Shown: positions 35,326-44,699, numbered from the stretch's first letter. The stretch: DNA of 53,210 bases from Acidimicrobiaceae bacterium (GCA_003160635.1 PMLV01000212.1:1-53210), one strand, 5' to 3'. The notes: generated by a model not told the origin, from the sequence alone. Translations and numbers: made by a program.

Positions 35326-36285
35326 TCACCCCGCCTGGGCACCCGGTCCCTGCAGTCCGATCGCCGCTGTCAGGCGCCGCAGTTGCGCCGGATCCCAGGG
35401 TCGGGGAACCGGGATCAACGCCCGCTGGACGCCGACGTCCTCCAACGACGCCATGTAGTCGCCCACCCCGCCCAGGGGGCCGATGTAGAGCGCGCCCGCA
35501 GGATCTTCACCGGGCAGGCACACCTCCCGCTGGGCATAACGGGCCCGGGGAGCGGCGCGCACGGCGTCGGCTTTGCCTTCGATCTCCGGCGCGGTCTCGC
35601 AGAACTCGAGCCGTACGGTGGCGGTGATCTCCACCGTTCCCGATCGTGAGGCATTGGCCTCTTCCTCCCGGAGGAGTTGCACCCGCTCCTGCAAGAACCT
35701 CGGAGAACCGGTGGCGTTCCAGGCCCGGCCCCAACGCGCCGCGATACGGACCGCGTGATCGGACCCACCTGCGACGAGGAGGGGCGCCGATCGCTGGACC
35801 GGCCGCGGCCGGAGTCGAGCTCCCCGGAGCGGAAAATCGCCCTCCCTGTACACCGGATCCGGGCTCTCCCAGAGCGCCACCAGGGTGCGGCAGGCATCTT
35901 CGAGAAGCTCCAGGCGGCGAGGGGCCGGCGGGAAGGGCAGGCCGAACGCCGCATGTTCGGATGCCGACCACCCCGCACCCACCCCGAGCTCAGCCCGCCC
36001 TTCGCTGATGACATCGAGCGTCTGGATCGCCCGAGCCAGAACGACCGGGTGACGGGTCGTGATGGGCGAGACCATGGCGCCGAGACGCAGCGTGGTGGTC
36101 ACCGGGGCGAGCGCGAGCAGGAGGGAGACCGCGTCGAGCAGTCCGGCGTCCTCGTCGAACCCCGCCACCGCCATGAGATGGTCCGCCGCGAAGAGGCTGT
36201 CATAACCGAGCTCTTCGGCCAGGAGGGCCGCGTCGCGGATCTCCGGCCACGTCAGCCCCGTTGTTCCGCTCAGCGAGTAGCGCAC
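35326..36285 (-). CDS. LLM-class F420-dependent oxidoreductase
   Basis: Luciferase-like TIM-barrel oxidoreductase of 319 residues. N-terminal RYSLSGTTGLTWPEIRDAAL, AADHLM, LRLGAMVSPITTRHPVVLAR and GVGAGWSASEHAAFGLPFPP are characteristic, the last being the loop that contacts the cofactor. LLVAGGSDHAVRIAARW is the C-terminal conserved strand. It uses F420 or FMN; F420 is more likely in this lineage. It follows the P450 gene by 12 bases on the same strand, so the two enzymes probably act on the same compound. Confidence 0.9.
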   Translation of the reverse strand: MRYSLSGTTGLTWPEIRDAALLAEELGYDSLFAADHLMAVAGFDEDAGLLDAVSLLLALAPVTTTLRLGAMVSPITTRHPVVLARAIQTLDVISEGRAELGVGAGWSASEHAAFGLPFPPAPRRLELLEDACRTLVALWESPDPVYREGDFPLRGARLRPRPVQRSAPLLVAGGSDHAVRIAARWGRAWNATGSPRFLQERVQLLREEEANASRSGTVEITATVRLEFCETAPEIEGKADAVRAAPRARYAQREVCLPGEDPAGALYIGPLGGVGDYMASLEDVGVQRALIPVPRPWDPAQLRRLTAAIGLQGPGAQAG

Positions 36286-36297
36286 GTGATCGGTCTC

Positions 36298-37482
36298 TCA
36301 GCGTGCCAGCTCGAGCGGGAACCGCTTCATCCCATTGAAGAAATTGGAGGCGACCCGGACCGGTGGCGCACTCATCGTCAAGCGGGACAGCAGTGGGCGG
36401 AGCTCTTCGAACACGACGCGGGCCTCCAGGCGGGCCAGGTGAGCACCCAGGCAATGGTGTGGACCACCCGCTCCGAGTGACACATGGGGATTGGGAGTGC
36501 GCCCGATGTCGAAGGCATCGGGCGCACTGAAGACATGTGGATCCCGGTTGGCCGACACGATCCACAGCGTCACCCGGTCGCCGGCGCCGATGCCGACCTC
36601 CCCGACCGCCGCGTCCTGCGTCGCCCGCCTCGAATGATGCAGGACCGGGCTGACCCATCGCAGCATCTCTTCGACTGCGACGGCACCGGTGACGGTTCCG
36701 TCGACCAGGCGGCGGCACTGGTCCGGATGCTCGAGCAGCGCCAGCAGCCCGTGCGAAATGAGCTGGCGTGTGGTTTCCGTGCCGCCCACAATGAACGTGT
36801 CCAGAAAGTTCGCGACCTCCTCGTCGCTGAGCTCCCGCTCTCCCAGCCGTCCCTCGAACAGCGTCTGGGACAGCAACGGCCTCTCGCCGGTTCGCTGTGC
36901 CCGGGCCAACTCCACGCAGTACGCGCCCAACGCAACGCGGGAGGCCTCGGCCGTCGACTCGGTGGGCCGATAGTCGGGATCCGCGTTCGGCATGACGCTG
37001 TTCGTCCATCCGACAATGAGGTCCTCGTCGTCGAACGGAACGCCGGTCAGTGTCGCCATGACGCGGAAGGGAACGGCACAGGCGATTGCATTGACGAAAT
37101 CCCCACCGCCCTCGGCGACGAATGATGCGATGGCCTCCCGGGCAATCCGACGCACCATGTCCTCCAGGCGGCCGATCGGGATCGGCGTGAACGGCGCCAT
37201 CACCAGCCGGCGGTAGCGACCGTGCTCAGGCGGATCGAGCGCGGTGATGGGCTTCCACTTCGGCGCACCCGCGTCCGCCGGGTCGACCACTCCGTCACTG
37301 CTCGAGAATCTCGTCCAGTCTCGGTTGCACTGCTCGACGAGCTCGTAGGACGTGACGACCCAACAGGCCATGGCCGACGACCACCACACTGGTTCGTTCT
37401 CGCGCAGCCAGCGCAGATCGTCGAACGGCACGCCGGCTGCGAACCTCTCGGGCCTGAGGTCGATAGTGGTCGCGTCGATCAC
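36298..37482 (-). CDS. Cytochrome P450
   Basis: Heme monooxygenase of about 394 residues, the usual bacterial soluble P450 length. The I-helix motif is FIVGGTETTR, the K-helix ExxR is in VEEMLRW, and the heme-cysteine loop is SLGAGGPHHCLGAHLARLEA near the C-terminus. GTG at 37482 (VIDATTIDLRP) is chosen because the longer reading from 37569 adds an Arg/Cys-rich segment atypical for the family. It forms an operon with the downstream oxidoreductase. The substrate is not determinable; sterol or terpenoid-like molecules are frequent for this type. Confidence 0.9.
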   Translation of the reverse strand: MIDATTIDLRPERFAAGVPFDDLRWLRENEPVWWSSAMACWVVTSYELVEQCNRDWTRFSSSDGVVDPADAGAPKWKPITALDPPEHGRYRRLVMAPFTPIPIGRLEDMVRRIAREAIASFVAEGGGDFVNAIACAVPFRVMATLTGVPFDDEDLIVGWTNSVMPNADPDYRPTESTAEASRVALGAYCVELARAQRTGERPLLSQTLFEGRLGERELSDEEVANFLDTFIVGGTETTRQLISHGLLALLEHPDQCRRLVDGTVTGAVAVEEMLRWVSPVLHHSRRATQDAAVGEVGIGAGDRVTLWIVSANRDPHVFSAPDAFDIGRTPNPHVSLGAGGPHHCLGAHLARLEARVVFEELRPLLSRLTMSAPPVRVASNFFNGMKRFPLELAR

Positions 37483-37661
37483 AAGCGTCCCGGCCTGACG
37501 ACCTTCGTAGCTCCGCTCCCGACCTCGTGCATTGCACGCGCACCGTACCGCATGGGAGCCGACCATCACCTCTCCGCCCTCACGGCTCGTCCCGGTTCAT
37601 GCCACCCTCGGTGCCCTCCCCGCACCGGAAATGGACGGGGGGTTCAGGGATGCACTCCGGA

Positions 37662-38113
37662 TCAGTTCGTGGACGAACCCGTGAGGGACGCTGCGGCCTG
37701 GGGAAAGCTCTGGAACGTTCCCACCTCGCCGGCCGGCGGCGACGTCACGTTGACGGTCGTCCCGTAGTCGGAGAATTCCATGGTGATACCGGCGTTGACC
37801 AGCTGACCGCTCACCGTCTCGGTGACGATTTCAGGACGGTCGGCCGACGAGGTCGATGCATCTGGGCCGGTTCGGCCTTGGCTCCCTCGGGGATCGCCCC
37901 CTCGTCACGAGGAAGCGACTATCCGACAGTTGAAGTCTCGAACATCGAGACCACCGGTGGCATCACCTGGGGGTCGGCCAGCGCCGGTGGCACGGCTGAC
38001 TCGAATGGGCGGACGCCCGGGAAGCGGGCCTTTTCCGTCCAGGCTCTCCCGTCCCAGTAGCGCTCCGTATTCGGACGAGTCGTGTCGGGGTACCACCCAC
38101 TCGGTGCGTTCAC
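37662..38113 (-). pseudogene. Broken DUF2510-containing envelope protein
   Basis: A GTG at 38113 with a GGAAGGAAA site opens a frame with a clear DUF2510 motif (SGWYPDTTRPNTERYWDGRA), but it stops at 37919. In another frame, from about 37895 to 37662, a second protein-like segment follows (RPEIVTETVSGQLVNAGITM, then TSPPAGEVGTFQSFPQAA) and ends in a stop. Together they look like the two ends of one DUF2510 protein with an internal deletion or frameshift. Confidence 0.55.
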
Positions 38114-38531
38114 GCGGTCATTTCCTTCCCATTCCGGCGGTTCTCAGAGCCCGCTCGCCCGGGCGGGCGCGGGCCGGTCGAGCCGATCACCCCCGTCAAG
38201 GAGCAATTGCCACAGTATTGATCGGGGAGGGCACCGACGACTTGGGCCCAAAGGCCCAATTCACGTGGGTCGAAAGACCCAAATAGCGGCCTCGCGGGAG
38301 GGGGGGACCGACGGTTCGGCCGCAGAAGACGCCCCCCGAAGATCAGGCCGGCCGGGAGTGCCTCAGCCGACTCAAAAAGAATGTCGCAGGCCCCTTGGCG
38401 GCGGGGATCCTGGAACTATCGGCTGAGGCACACACTCCGGCTATGGCGATCAGGCGGAAGATCGCTGAAGCGAACTATTTCCATGCCTCTCGGATCTCAA
38501 ACACCGAACTGAGAATTTTCTTCTCCCGGCC
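38114..38531. other. Structured intergenic block with several hairpins
   Basis: About 420 bases without a gene but unusually rich in perfect stems: TTGGGCC-CAAA-GGCCCAA (38242-38259), TGGGTC-GAAA-GACCCA (38266-38281, a GNRA tetraloop), and a 13-bp repeat GTGCCTCAGCCGA (38358-38370) pairing with 38419-38431 around a 48-base interior. That interior can itself form CAGG/CCTG and CCCC/GGGG. This suggests a structured RNA or nested terminators. Confidence 0.5.
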
Positions 38532-38963
38532 TCAGACGAGCGATTCGAGCTGGTCGTCGGCCAACATTGCGGCCAGGAGGGAGCGGTCGCGTTCATAGGT
38601 GAGCAACAGGCCGGCGCTCGCGATGTCCAGCCATCGAAGCTCGTTGACCTCCTCGTTGGGTTCGAACGAACCCGTTTCGGCCGACATCACCCAGTACCCC
38701 ACCACCTTGGGCCGACCCTTGCGGTCGATGTACTCGGTGTGCCCGATGAACCGCAGGAGTCGGCAGATAAAACCGGTCTCCTCGAAAACCTCACGCTGTG
38801 CGGCCTCTTCGAAGGTTTCGCCTTCTTCGAGCTTTCCCTTGGGATACGACCAGTCCTGATGGATCGGGCGGTGCACCAGGGCGATCTGGAGCTGTCCGGC
38901 TTGCCGGCGGACGAGCAGGCCGCCGGCAGCCTGAACGACCTCGGTGGGGTTGTCGAGTTCCAT
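38532..38963 (-). CDS. Nudix hydrolase (MutT-like)
   Basis: Pyrophosphohydrolase of 143 residues. The Nudix box is GKLEEGETFEEAAQREVFEE followed by TGF (about residues 38-60), with all catalytic glutamates present. VVQAAGGLLVRR precedes it. The ATG at 38961-38963 is taken; the same frame stays open far upstream, but that is antisense to the CYTH-CHAD gene. The gene is divergent from the CYTH-CHAD gene across about 100 bases. Likely substrates are nucleoside diphosphate derivatives, dinucleoside polyphosphates or diphosphoinositols. The pairing with CHAD hints at polyphosphate metabolism (inference). Confidence 0.9.
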   Translation of the reverse strand: MELDNPTEVVQAAGGLLVRRQAGQLQIALVHRPIHQDWSYPKGKLEEGETFEEAAQREVFEETGFICRLLRFIGHTEYIDRKGRPKVVGYWVMSAETGSFEPNEEVNELRWLDIASAGLLLTYERDRSLLAAMLADDQLESLV

Positions 38964-39062
38964 AGTTGTAGTTCGGGTACCCACTGTAGGCACCCTACGT
39001 CGTGCGCACCGTTGCGCCGTGTATCCCCCATTCCTCGGGTACACCAGCTGTACCCTGGCCAG

Positions 39063-40808
39063 ATGGGTCACGAAACGGACATCGTCGGGGTCCAATGGCA
39101 GTTCGACGCGCTCGACCTTCGCCCGGTTGAGCGCTGGTTGGCGGCGCTCCCCACGCTGTCCATCGGGCACGACGACCCGAGGACGCTGGCCGCGGAGGCC
39201 CAGCCGTCGAGGCGTCTGCTCGATGCCTACCTCGACACCGGTGATTGGCGGATGGCGAGAGCAGGCTTCGTCGTTCGTACCCGGCGGCACGGGCGGCACG
39301 ACGAGATCACCCTCAAGACGGCGCGCCGGGCTGAAGCGCCCCTCCCTCGAACGCTCGACGCCTCCGAAGATCTCCCCCAGGGCGGCGTCAGCGCGCTCGG
39401 TCCCGAAGGCCCCGTGGGGCGCCGGGTCCATGCCGTCGCCGGGCGCCGGCCCCTGCGCACGGTGCTCAATGTCCGCACGCGACGCATGCCGTTCGTGCTC
39501 CGCGTCGATGGGGTCGAGGCCGCGGAGATCGCGCTCGATGACACCGAAATCGTCGTCGGCAACGGGCAGCGCCCCATGCAGATCCGGCGGGTGGAGGTCG
39601 AGGTGCTCCCCGAGTGGGCGGACGTGCTGGCGCCGCTCCTCCTGCAACTCCGCGGGGCGTGCGGGTTGCGGCCCGCCACGCTCTCCAAATTCGAGGCAGG
39701 CCTCTTGGCACGCGGTGTCGTCATCCCGAGCCCGCCCGATCTCGGACCGACCGAGATCGAACCCGAAGCGACCCTGGGTGATGTGGCCTACGCCGTCCTG
39801 CGTCGCCAGCTCGGCGTCCTGCGGGCAAAGGAGCCCGGTACCCGGCTGGGGGAAGACCTCGAAGAACTGCACGAGATGCGAGTGGCGACCCGGCGCTTGC
39901 GCGCCGCCATGGACCTCTTCGCCGACGTCCTCCCGCTCCGTGCCCGCAACTTCCGGGACGAGTTGGGATGGCTCGCCGTCGTTCTCGGAGCGGTCCGCGA
40001 TCTCGATGTCCAGTTGGAGGCGCAGGACGCCATGGTCGAGGCGGGGCAACGGGAGCTCTGGGCCGACCTGACCTCTCTTCTGCTGGCGGAACGCGAGGCC
40101 ACACGAACCGATCTCCTGGCTGCGCTCGACTCCGCCCGTTGGGAGCGGATCAAGAACGGCCTGACCTCCATGGTCCAGCAGGGCCCCCACCGTCGCTCGA
40201 CGGCGACGCGTCTCCCTGCCCTGGCGGCCGTGCCAGATCTCATCGTTTCCCGCCATGCCTCAGTCGTCAAGGCGGCGCGACGGGCGAAGCGATCGGGCGA
40301 GGCGGCCGAATTCCACCGGCTCCGCATCCGGTGCAAGCGCCTTCGCTATTCGCTCGAGTTCAGCGCCGAGCTCTATGGCGGGCGCACCAAGCAGTACACG
40401 CGGCAGTTGACGAAACTCCAGAATCAACTCGGCCTGCTCCAAGACGCGGAGGTAGCGGCCAACCGCCTGTCCCATCTCGCTCTGACCGCCGACCTCCCGG
40501 CCTCCACCGTCTTCGTCATGGGTGGCGTGGCCGAGCAGCATCGGCGGGAACTCGTGCGCCTCCTCGAGCAATTGCCCCGTGAGGTCTCACGCGTACGCGG
40601 TCCCGAATGGGACGAGGCGACGATGATGATGGAGAGAGGTCGAGACCAGGCGCTCGCCCTGATGCCACTGGCTCGCCGGGCGCTTCGTATCGTCCCGGTT
40701 TCAGATGCTCCCGCAGAGAGGGCGGCGGTGAACACGGCTCCGATGGCCCCCTTCGTGCTGCCCGAGGTCGTCAGGACCATGAGCGTCGGCGGGGAGAGCC
40801 CGGCCTGA
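39063..40808 (+). CDS. CYTH and CHAD domain protein
   Basis: Protein of 581 residues. An N-terminal CYTH (triphosphate tunnel) domain covers about residues 1-215 (LDAYLDTGDWRMARAGFVVR, ITLKTARR, LSKFEAGL). The C-terminal CHAD helical domain covers about 235-520, with the conserved HEMRVATRRLRAAMDLF and FHRLRIRCKRLRYSLEF repeats. CHAD domains bind polyphosphate. The classical ExExK motif at the CYTH N-terminus is not seen (GVQWQF stands there), so triphosphatase activity is doubtful. ATG at 39063 is chosen because the protein family begins there. Confidence 0.88.
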   Translation: MGHETDIVGVQWQFDALDLRPVERWLAALPTLSIGHDDPRTLAAEAQPSRRLLDAYLDTGDWRMARAGFVVRTRRHGRHDEITLKTARRAEAPLPRTLDASEDLPQGGVSALGPEGPVGRRVHAVAGRRPLRTVLNVRTRRMPFVLRVDGVEAAEIALDDTEIVVGNGQRPMQIRRVEVEVLPEWADVLAPLLLQLRGACGLRPATLSKFEAGLLARGVVIPSPPDLGPTEIEPEATLGDVAYAVLRRQLGVLRAKEPGTRLGEDLEELHEMRVATRRLRAAMDLFADVLPLRARNFRDELGWLAVVLGAVRDLDVQLEAQDAMVEAGQRELWADLTSLLLAEREATRTDLLAALDSARWERIKNGLTSMVQQGPHRRSTATRLPALAAVPDLIVSRHASVVKAARRAKRSGEAAEFHRLRIRCKRLRYSLEFSAELYGGRTKQYTRQLTKLQNQLGLLQDAEVAANRLSHLALTADLPASTVFVMGGVAEQHRRELVRLLEQLPREVSRVRGPEWDEATMMMERGRDQALALMPLARRALRIVPVSDAPAERAAVNTAPMAPFVLPEVVRTMSVGGESPA

Positions 40809-40809
40809 A

Positions 40810-41175
40810 TCAGGCCAGGGGAAACGGCTCAGGATCGCCCATCACCACATGGGGCTCCTCGGTCACGATGAAGTGCAACTGCCCGGTGTCGAGGAAGCTC
40901 TCGATGTCCAGCCACAGGGCGGAGAAGTCCGGTTCCGCCATGTGCGCCCTGTACGCATCCATGTTCTCGAACCACTGCACGGTCACTCCGTCGAAGCCGG
41001 GATCGTCGTCCCCGCTGTAGTCGGAGAGCGGCCGCGGGTGCTGTTCGTAGCGCAGCACGTGGCGACCGCTCTGGCTCGCCGCAATGAGAGGGCCGTGGAC
41101 CGTACGCCAGTGCTCATGGAATTCGCTCGGGGTGAGGCCCGCTTTGCGCCGCAGGATGCATGTCAGTCTGACCAC
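40810..41175 (-). CDS. EthD domain-containing protein
   Basis: Protein of 121 residues with a ferredoxin-like dimeric alpha/beta barrel fold. LTCILRRKAGLTPSEFHEHW, then HGPLI and the C-terminal FIVTEEPHVV match EthD family proteins. The GTG at 41175 has GGGGGAGG six bases upstream, so the longer frame is rejected. Its stop lies two bases from the stop of the convergent CYTH-CHAD gene. The biochemical role is unknown; relatives accompany P450 ether degradation or polyketide cyclisation. Confidence 0.82.
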   Translation of the reverse strand: MVRLTCILRRKAGLTPSEFHEHWRTVHGPLIAASQSGRHVLRYEQHPRPLSDYSGDDDPGFDGVTVQWFENMDAYRAHMAEPDFSALWLDIESFLDTGQLHFIVTEEPHVVMGDPEPFPLA

Positions 41176-41327
41176 GTCGGTCCTCCCCCGGTTGTGCGTC
41201 GTGCGTCGCGCCCTGGGTCTCGAACAGTAGGCGATGCCCGTGGCCCGCAGCAGGCCGTACGGCACCAGAGGAGTACGTCCACTGCCCGGACAAGCGAGAT
41301 TCTCATCGTCCCGTACGCTTCACGCCC

Positions 41328-42110
41328 ATGCCAGTGACGGTGTTGGGGACGACGGCACTGACCCCGGCTCACATCGTCTTTCTCCTCCTCGGCGGACTCA
41401 GCGCCGGCATCGTCAACGGCGTGGCGGGAGGGGGGAGCCTCATTTCGTTCCCTCTGCTCCTGGCTCTGGGGTACCCCGCCCTGACGGCCAACATCACCAA
41501 CACGGTGGGGATCTGGCCGGGCTACGTCGGGGGCGCGGCGGGATTCCGCAATGAGATCGGCGGGCAGAGCGGACGCCTCGTGCGATTGAGTCCGATTGCG
41601 GTCATCGGCGGCATCGCCGGCGCCATCCTGCTCCTGACCACCTCCTCGGCTGCCTTCAGGAGCCTGGCGCCATGGCTCGTGCTCGGGGCCTCGCTGCTGT
41701 TCGCCGCGCAACCGCTCCTCAAGCGGGCCCTGGGCGGATCGGCGCATGCACCGCCGCGCACCCGGCCCCTCCTCTTGAGTGGCGGCACCTTCGTGGCCTC
41801 CGTCTACGGCGGCTACTTCGGCGCCGGTCTCGGCGTCATGCTGCTCGCCATTCTGGGACTGGCCCTGCCCGATTCCATCGTCCGCACGAGCGGCCTCCGC
41901 ACCGCCGTCTCGATGCTGGTCAACGGGGTGGCCGCCGCCGTCTTCCTGATCCATGGCGGGTTGGCGTGGCGGGCCGTCGGGCTGCTCGCCGCCGGCAGCC
42001 TCGGGGGTGGATGGATCGGAGCACGGGTGGCCTTGTCGATTCCCGCCGTGGCCCTCCGCATCGTGGTGGTCGCCGTGGGCCTGGCCACGGCGGTGAAGCT
42101 TCTCGTCTGA
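41328..42110 (+). CDS. TauE/SafE-family sulfite or organic anion exporter (TSUP)
   Basis: Integral membrane protein of 260 residues with about seven to eight helices. The N-terminal repeat FLLLGGLSAGIVNGVAGGGS and the second-half repeat VASVYGGYFGAGLGVMLLA are the paired signature of the TSUP family. Family members export sulfite, sulfoacetate or other small sulfonates. It is a single gene divergent from the EthD gene and convergent with the 5-oxoprolinase genes. The substrate cannot be assigned. Confidence 0.9.
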   Translation: MPVTVLGTTALTPAHIVFLLLGGLSAGIVNGVAGGGSLISFPLLLALGYPALTANITNTVGIWPGYVGGAAGFRNEIGGQSGRLVRLSPIAVIGGIAGAILLLTTSSAAFRSLAPWLVLGASLLFAAQPLLKRALGGSAHAPPRTRPLLLSGGTFVASVYGGYFGAGLGVMLLAILGLALPDSIVRTSGLRTAVSMLVNGVAAAVFLIHGGLAWRAVGLLAAGSLGGGWIGARVALSIPAVALRIVVVAVGLATAVKLLV

Positions 42111-42148
42111 CCGGCGTGCATCGCGACCCGGCGACGAGGCGACCCGGA

Positions 42149-43888
42149 CTACCCGGCGACGAGGGGATAGTGGCCCACGACGGCCGCCTCCAACTGGCGC
42201 CGCTGCTCGTGGCGCGCCGCGCGCGCCTGGCCATGATCGATCGGCGCCAGGAGCACGTTCGATCCGGGCGCACATTGGCCGAGCAGCCCGTGATCCACTG
42301 CGGCGACGACAGCCGCGACCGGGTACCCACCAAGGGTGGCGTGGTCGGTCAGCAGGATCACGGGTTCACCATTGGGCGGCACCTGCACGGCGCCGGTCAC
42401 CATGCCCTGGGAGTCCAGTTCGACCGCCGGTCCCGGGGCCAATCTCACGGCGTGTGTGGACGGATCGCGACGGAGCCGCACCCCGATGCGATTGCTCTCC
42501 GCGTCAACCGTGAAGCGCGCCGACGCAAGAGAGGCGAACGTGCCCGGGGCAAACCGTTCGGGGTGCGGTCCGGGCAAGACGCGAAGGATGATCGTCTCGC
42601 CCCCGATCGCTCCCGTCGAGACCCCGTCTGCCAAGTGGTCGCCCAACGGAGGCCGCATGGCGCCGGCCCACAACCGGTCGCCCTGTCCGATCGGCCCCGG
42701 GCCGAGCTGCGACAGCTGATCGCTGGCGCAGCTTTGGAACACTTCGGGGCCCGCAAAGCCGCCCGCCACCGCGACGTACGAGCGAAAGCCGTCGCGCACC
42801 GGACCGACCACCAACTGCTGTCCCGCGGTGATCGGCACCACCCGTCCCGGCGACACCGGTTGTCCGTCCACACTCAGGTCCGGCGCGGCGCCGACCACGG
42901 CGACGAAGGTTGACCGCAGACAGCGCAGCGTCGGGCCACGTGCGGTGATCTCCAGCGCACCGGCCCCAACCGGATTGCCCACGAGCAGGTTGGCCAAGCG
43001 GAACGAGGAGGGATCGGCCGGGCTTGCCGCGGGCACACCGAGGGCCGCAACACCTCGCCGCCCTGCATCCTGCAGGATCGTCCGCACGCCGGGCTCTTCG
43101 ACTGTGAAGACGGGGTGCGTCGTCGGGCTTTCTGCCGGGCGCACGCGATCGTCGGGAGACACCGCCACCTCGGTCGACCTCTGCGGCGCCAGGGCGACAC
43201 CCCGAGGCACCCTGGCAAAGCGCACGCGGTCACCGGCCGCGAGCCGGGCGAACGGGGCGACGAATGGAGTGAACAGGGGCACGTCGGTGCGGCCGATGAG
43301 CTGCCAGCCACCGGGCGACGCCGTGGGATAGACGGCGGCATACCCATTGGCGAGCGCTACCGATCCGGCCGGGACCAAGGGGCGCGGGCGGGCACGCCGC
43401 GGCACGCGGCGCAGTTCGTCGGGCAGGTCCGCGAGGTAGGCGAACCCCGGGGAGAAACCCACCACGGCCACGGTGAGGAGGGCGTCGGTGAGGACGTCGA
43501 CCAGGGTCTCGGGCGACCACCCCGCGATCTCCGCCACCTCGGTCAGGTCCGGTCCATCGAAGACACACGGGATGACGAACGGATCGCCCTCAGCGGTCGC
43601 ATCGCCCCCGGGGAGGGCCTCCGCACCGGACGGCCCGAGCGCGTGGTCCACCAGCTTCCTCAGCACCAACCCTTGCGACTCGGGGCCATCCGCCGCAGGG
43701 TCGAACGCCACCAGGACCGTGGCCAGCCCGCCCACCACCTCGGCCAGGTCGTCGAGCGCCGCTCCCTCGACCGCGCGTACCAGGCGGCGCGCCGACTCCG
43801 GATCAGCGACGCCAATGAGCACCGCGTCGTCGCCCAGGCGACGGATCTCTCCCACCGGTACTGATCGGGGCGAGGCGCCGTTGCTCAT
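42149..43888 (-). CDS. 5-oxoprolinase subunits B and C, fused (PxpB-PxpC)
   Basis: Fusion of 579 residues. The first about 225 residues are PxpB/KipI-like (RRLGDDAVLIGV, FSPGFAYLADLP, PRARPRPLVPAGSVALA). From about residue 260 to the end it is PxpC/KipA-like (VEEPGVRTILQDAGRRGVAA, LPGPHPERFAP, TDHATLGGYPVAAVV). With PxpA it converts 5-oxoproline to glutamate using ATP, as in the prokaryotic PxpABC enzyme. It starts one base after the pxpA stop. Fusion of B and C is known in other lineages. Confidence 0.9.
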   Translation of the reverse strand: MSNGASPRSVPVGEIRRLGDDAVLIGVADPESARRLVRAVEGAALDDLAEVVGGLATVLVAFDPAADGPESQGLVLRKLVDHALGPSGAEALPGGDATAEGDPFVIPCVFDGPDLTEVAEIAGWSPETLVDVLTDALLTVAVVGFSPGFAYLADLPDELRRVPRRARPRPLVPAGSVALANGYAAVYPTASPGGWQLIGRTDVPLFTPFVAPFARLAAGDRVRFARVPRGVALAPQRSTEVAVSPDDRVRPAESPTTHPVFTVEEPGVRTILQDAGRRGVAALGVPAASPADPSSFRLANLLVGNPVGAGALEITARGPTLRCLRSTFVAVVGAAPDLSVDGQPVSPGRVVPITAGQQLVVGPVRDGFRSYVAVAGGFAGPEVFQSCASDQLSQLGPGPIGQGDRLWAGAMRPPLGDHLADGVSTGAIGGETIILRVLPGPHPERFAPGTFASLASARFTVDAESNRIGVRLRRDPSTHAVRLAPGPAVELDSQGMVTGAVQVPPNGEPVILLTDHATLGGYPVAAVVAAVDHGLLGQCAPGSNVLLAPIDHGQARAARHEQRRQLEAAVVGHYPLVAG

Positions 43889-43889
43889 G

Positions 43890-44699
43890 TCAGGGACGGC
43901 GCGCCGGGGGCGCCGTCACCGCCACACCGGCCTCGGCCAGCGCACGGAGAACGGCATGGGCCATGGCGACGGCGTGAGGGGAATCGCCATGGATGCAAAG
44001 CGTGTCCACCGGTAACGAAAGGGTCATGCCTTCTTGGGTGATCACCTCTCCCTCGAGAGCCAAGCCCAGTGCTTGGATCGCGGCCTGCGACGGGTCGCTG
44101 TACACCGACCCGGCCACCTGGCGCGCCACGAGCTCACCATTGCGCCGGTAGGCGCGGTCGGCAAAGCCTTCTTGGAGAACGTTGAGGCCCGCCGCGTGCA
44201 CCCGTGCCACGGCCGGCGCGCCGGCCGGGAGGACCAGCCAGGTTTCCGGCCCGCACAGCTCGAGTGCGACGGCGAGCAGGGCATCACAGCTCGACGTCCC
44301 CCGTCCCACCTCGCCATAGAGCGCGCCGTGCGGCTTGATGGACTGCACCGTTGCCTGCACCGACGTCGCGACTTCCACGAGGGCACCTATCTGCTCCTCC
44401 AACGCGGACGACAAGTCGCGGGGTGTCATCTTCAGCGGCCGGCGGCCGGACCCATCCCGGTCGGGGTAGGACGGGTGGGCGCCGACGCGCACGCCGTTGT
44501 CCCGCGCGGCCAGGACCGTGTCGCGCATCGACGCTTCGTCGCCCGCGTGCCCGCCGCACGCGATATGCGCCGAAGTGACCAGACCGAGAAGTGCGCGCTC
44601 GACGGCGATACCGACCGCGTCAGTCGCTTCACCGACATCGGCGTTCAGGTCGATGGCGCGCTCTTCATCCGGCACGGAGATCGTCCACCACGACGCCAT
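43890..44699 (-). CDS. pxpA: 5-oxoprolinase subunit A (LamB/YcsF family, PxpA)
   Basis: Protein of up to 269 residues with the conserved IDLNADVGEATDAV, SAHIACGGHAGDEASM, GAHPSYPDRDGSGRR and VQSIKPHGALYGEV motifs of the LamB/YcsF family, and LCIHGDSPHAVA near the C-terminus. It is the A subunit of PxpABC. ATG at 44699 gives a 35-base overlap with the helicase gene; GTG at 44675 gives an 11-base overlap and puts the family N-terminus closer. Neither has a strong ribosome site. It is followed directly by pxpBC. Confidence 0.9.
   Translation of the reverse strand: MASWWTISVPDEERAIDLNADVGEATDAVGIAVERALLGLVTSAHIACGGHAGDEASMRDTVLAARDNGVRVGAHPSYPDRDGSGRRPLKMTPRDLSSALEEQIGALVEVATSVQATVQSIKPHGALYGEVGRGTSSCDALLAVALELCGPETWLVLPAGAPAVARVHAAGLNVLQEGFADRAYRRNGELVARQVAGSVYSDPSQAAIQALGLALEGEVITQEGMTLSLPVDTLCIHGDSPHAVAMAHAVLRALAEAGVAVTAPPARRP

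Noticed and set aside
38532..40256. A 574-codon open frame on the minus strand ending in the Nudix protein
   Set aside because: Only the last 143 codons show protein features. The rest is antisense to the CYTH-CHAD gene and lacks motifs, as is common in GC-rich DNA.
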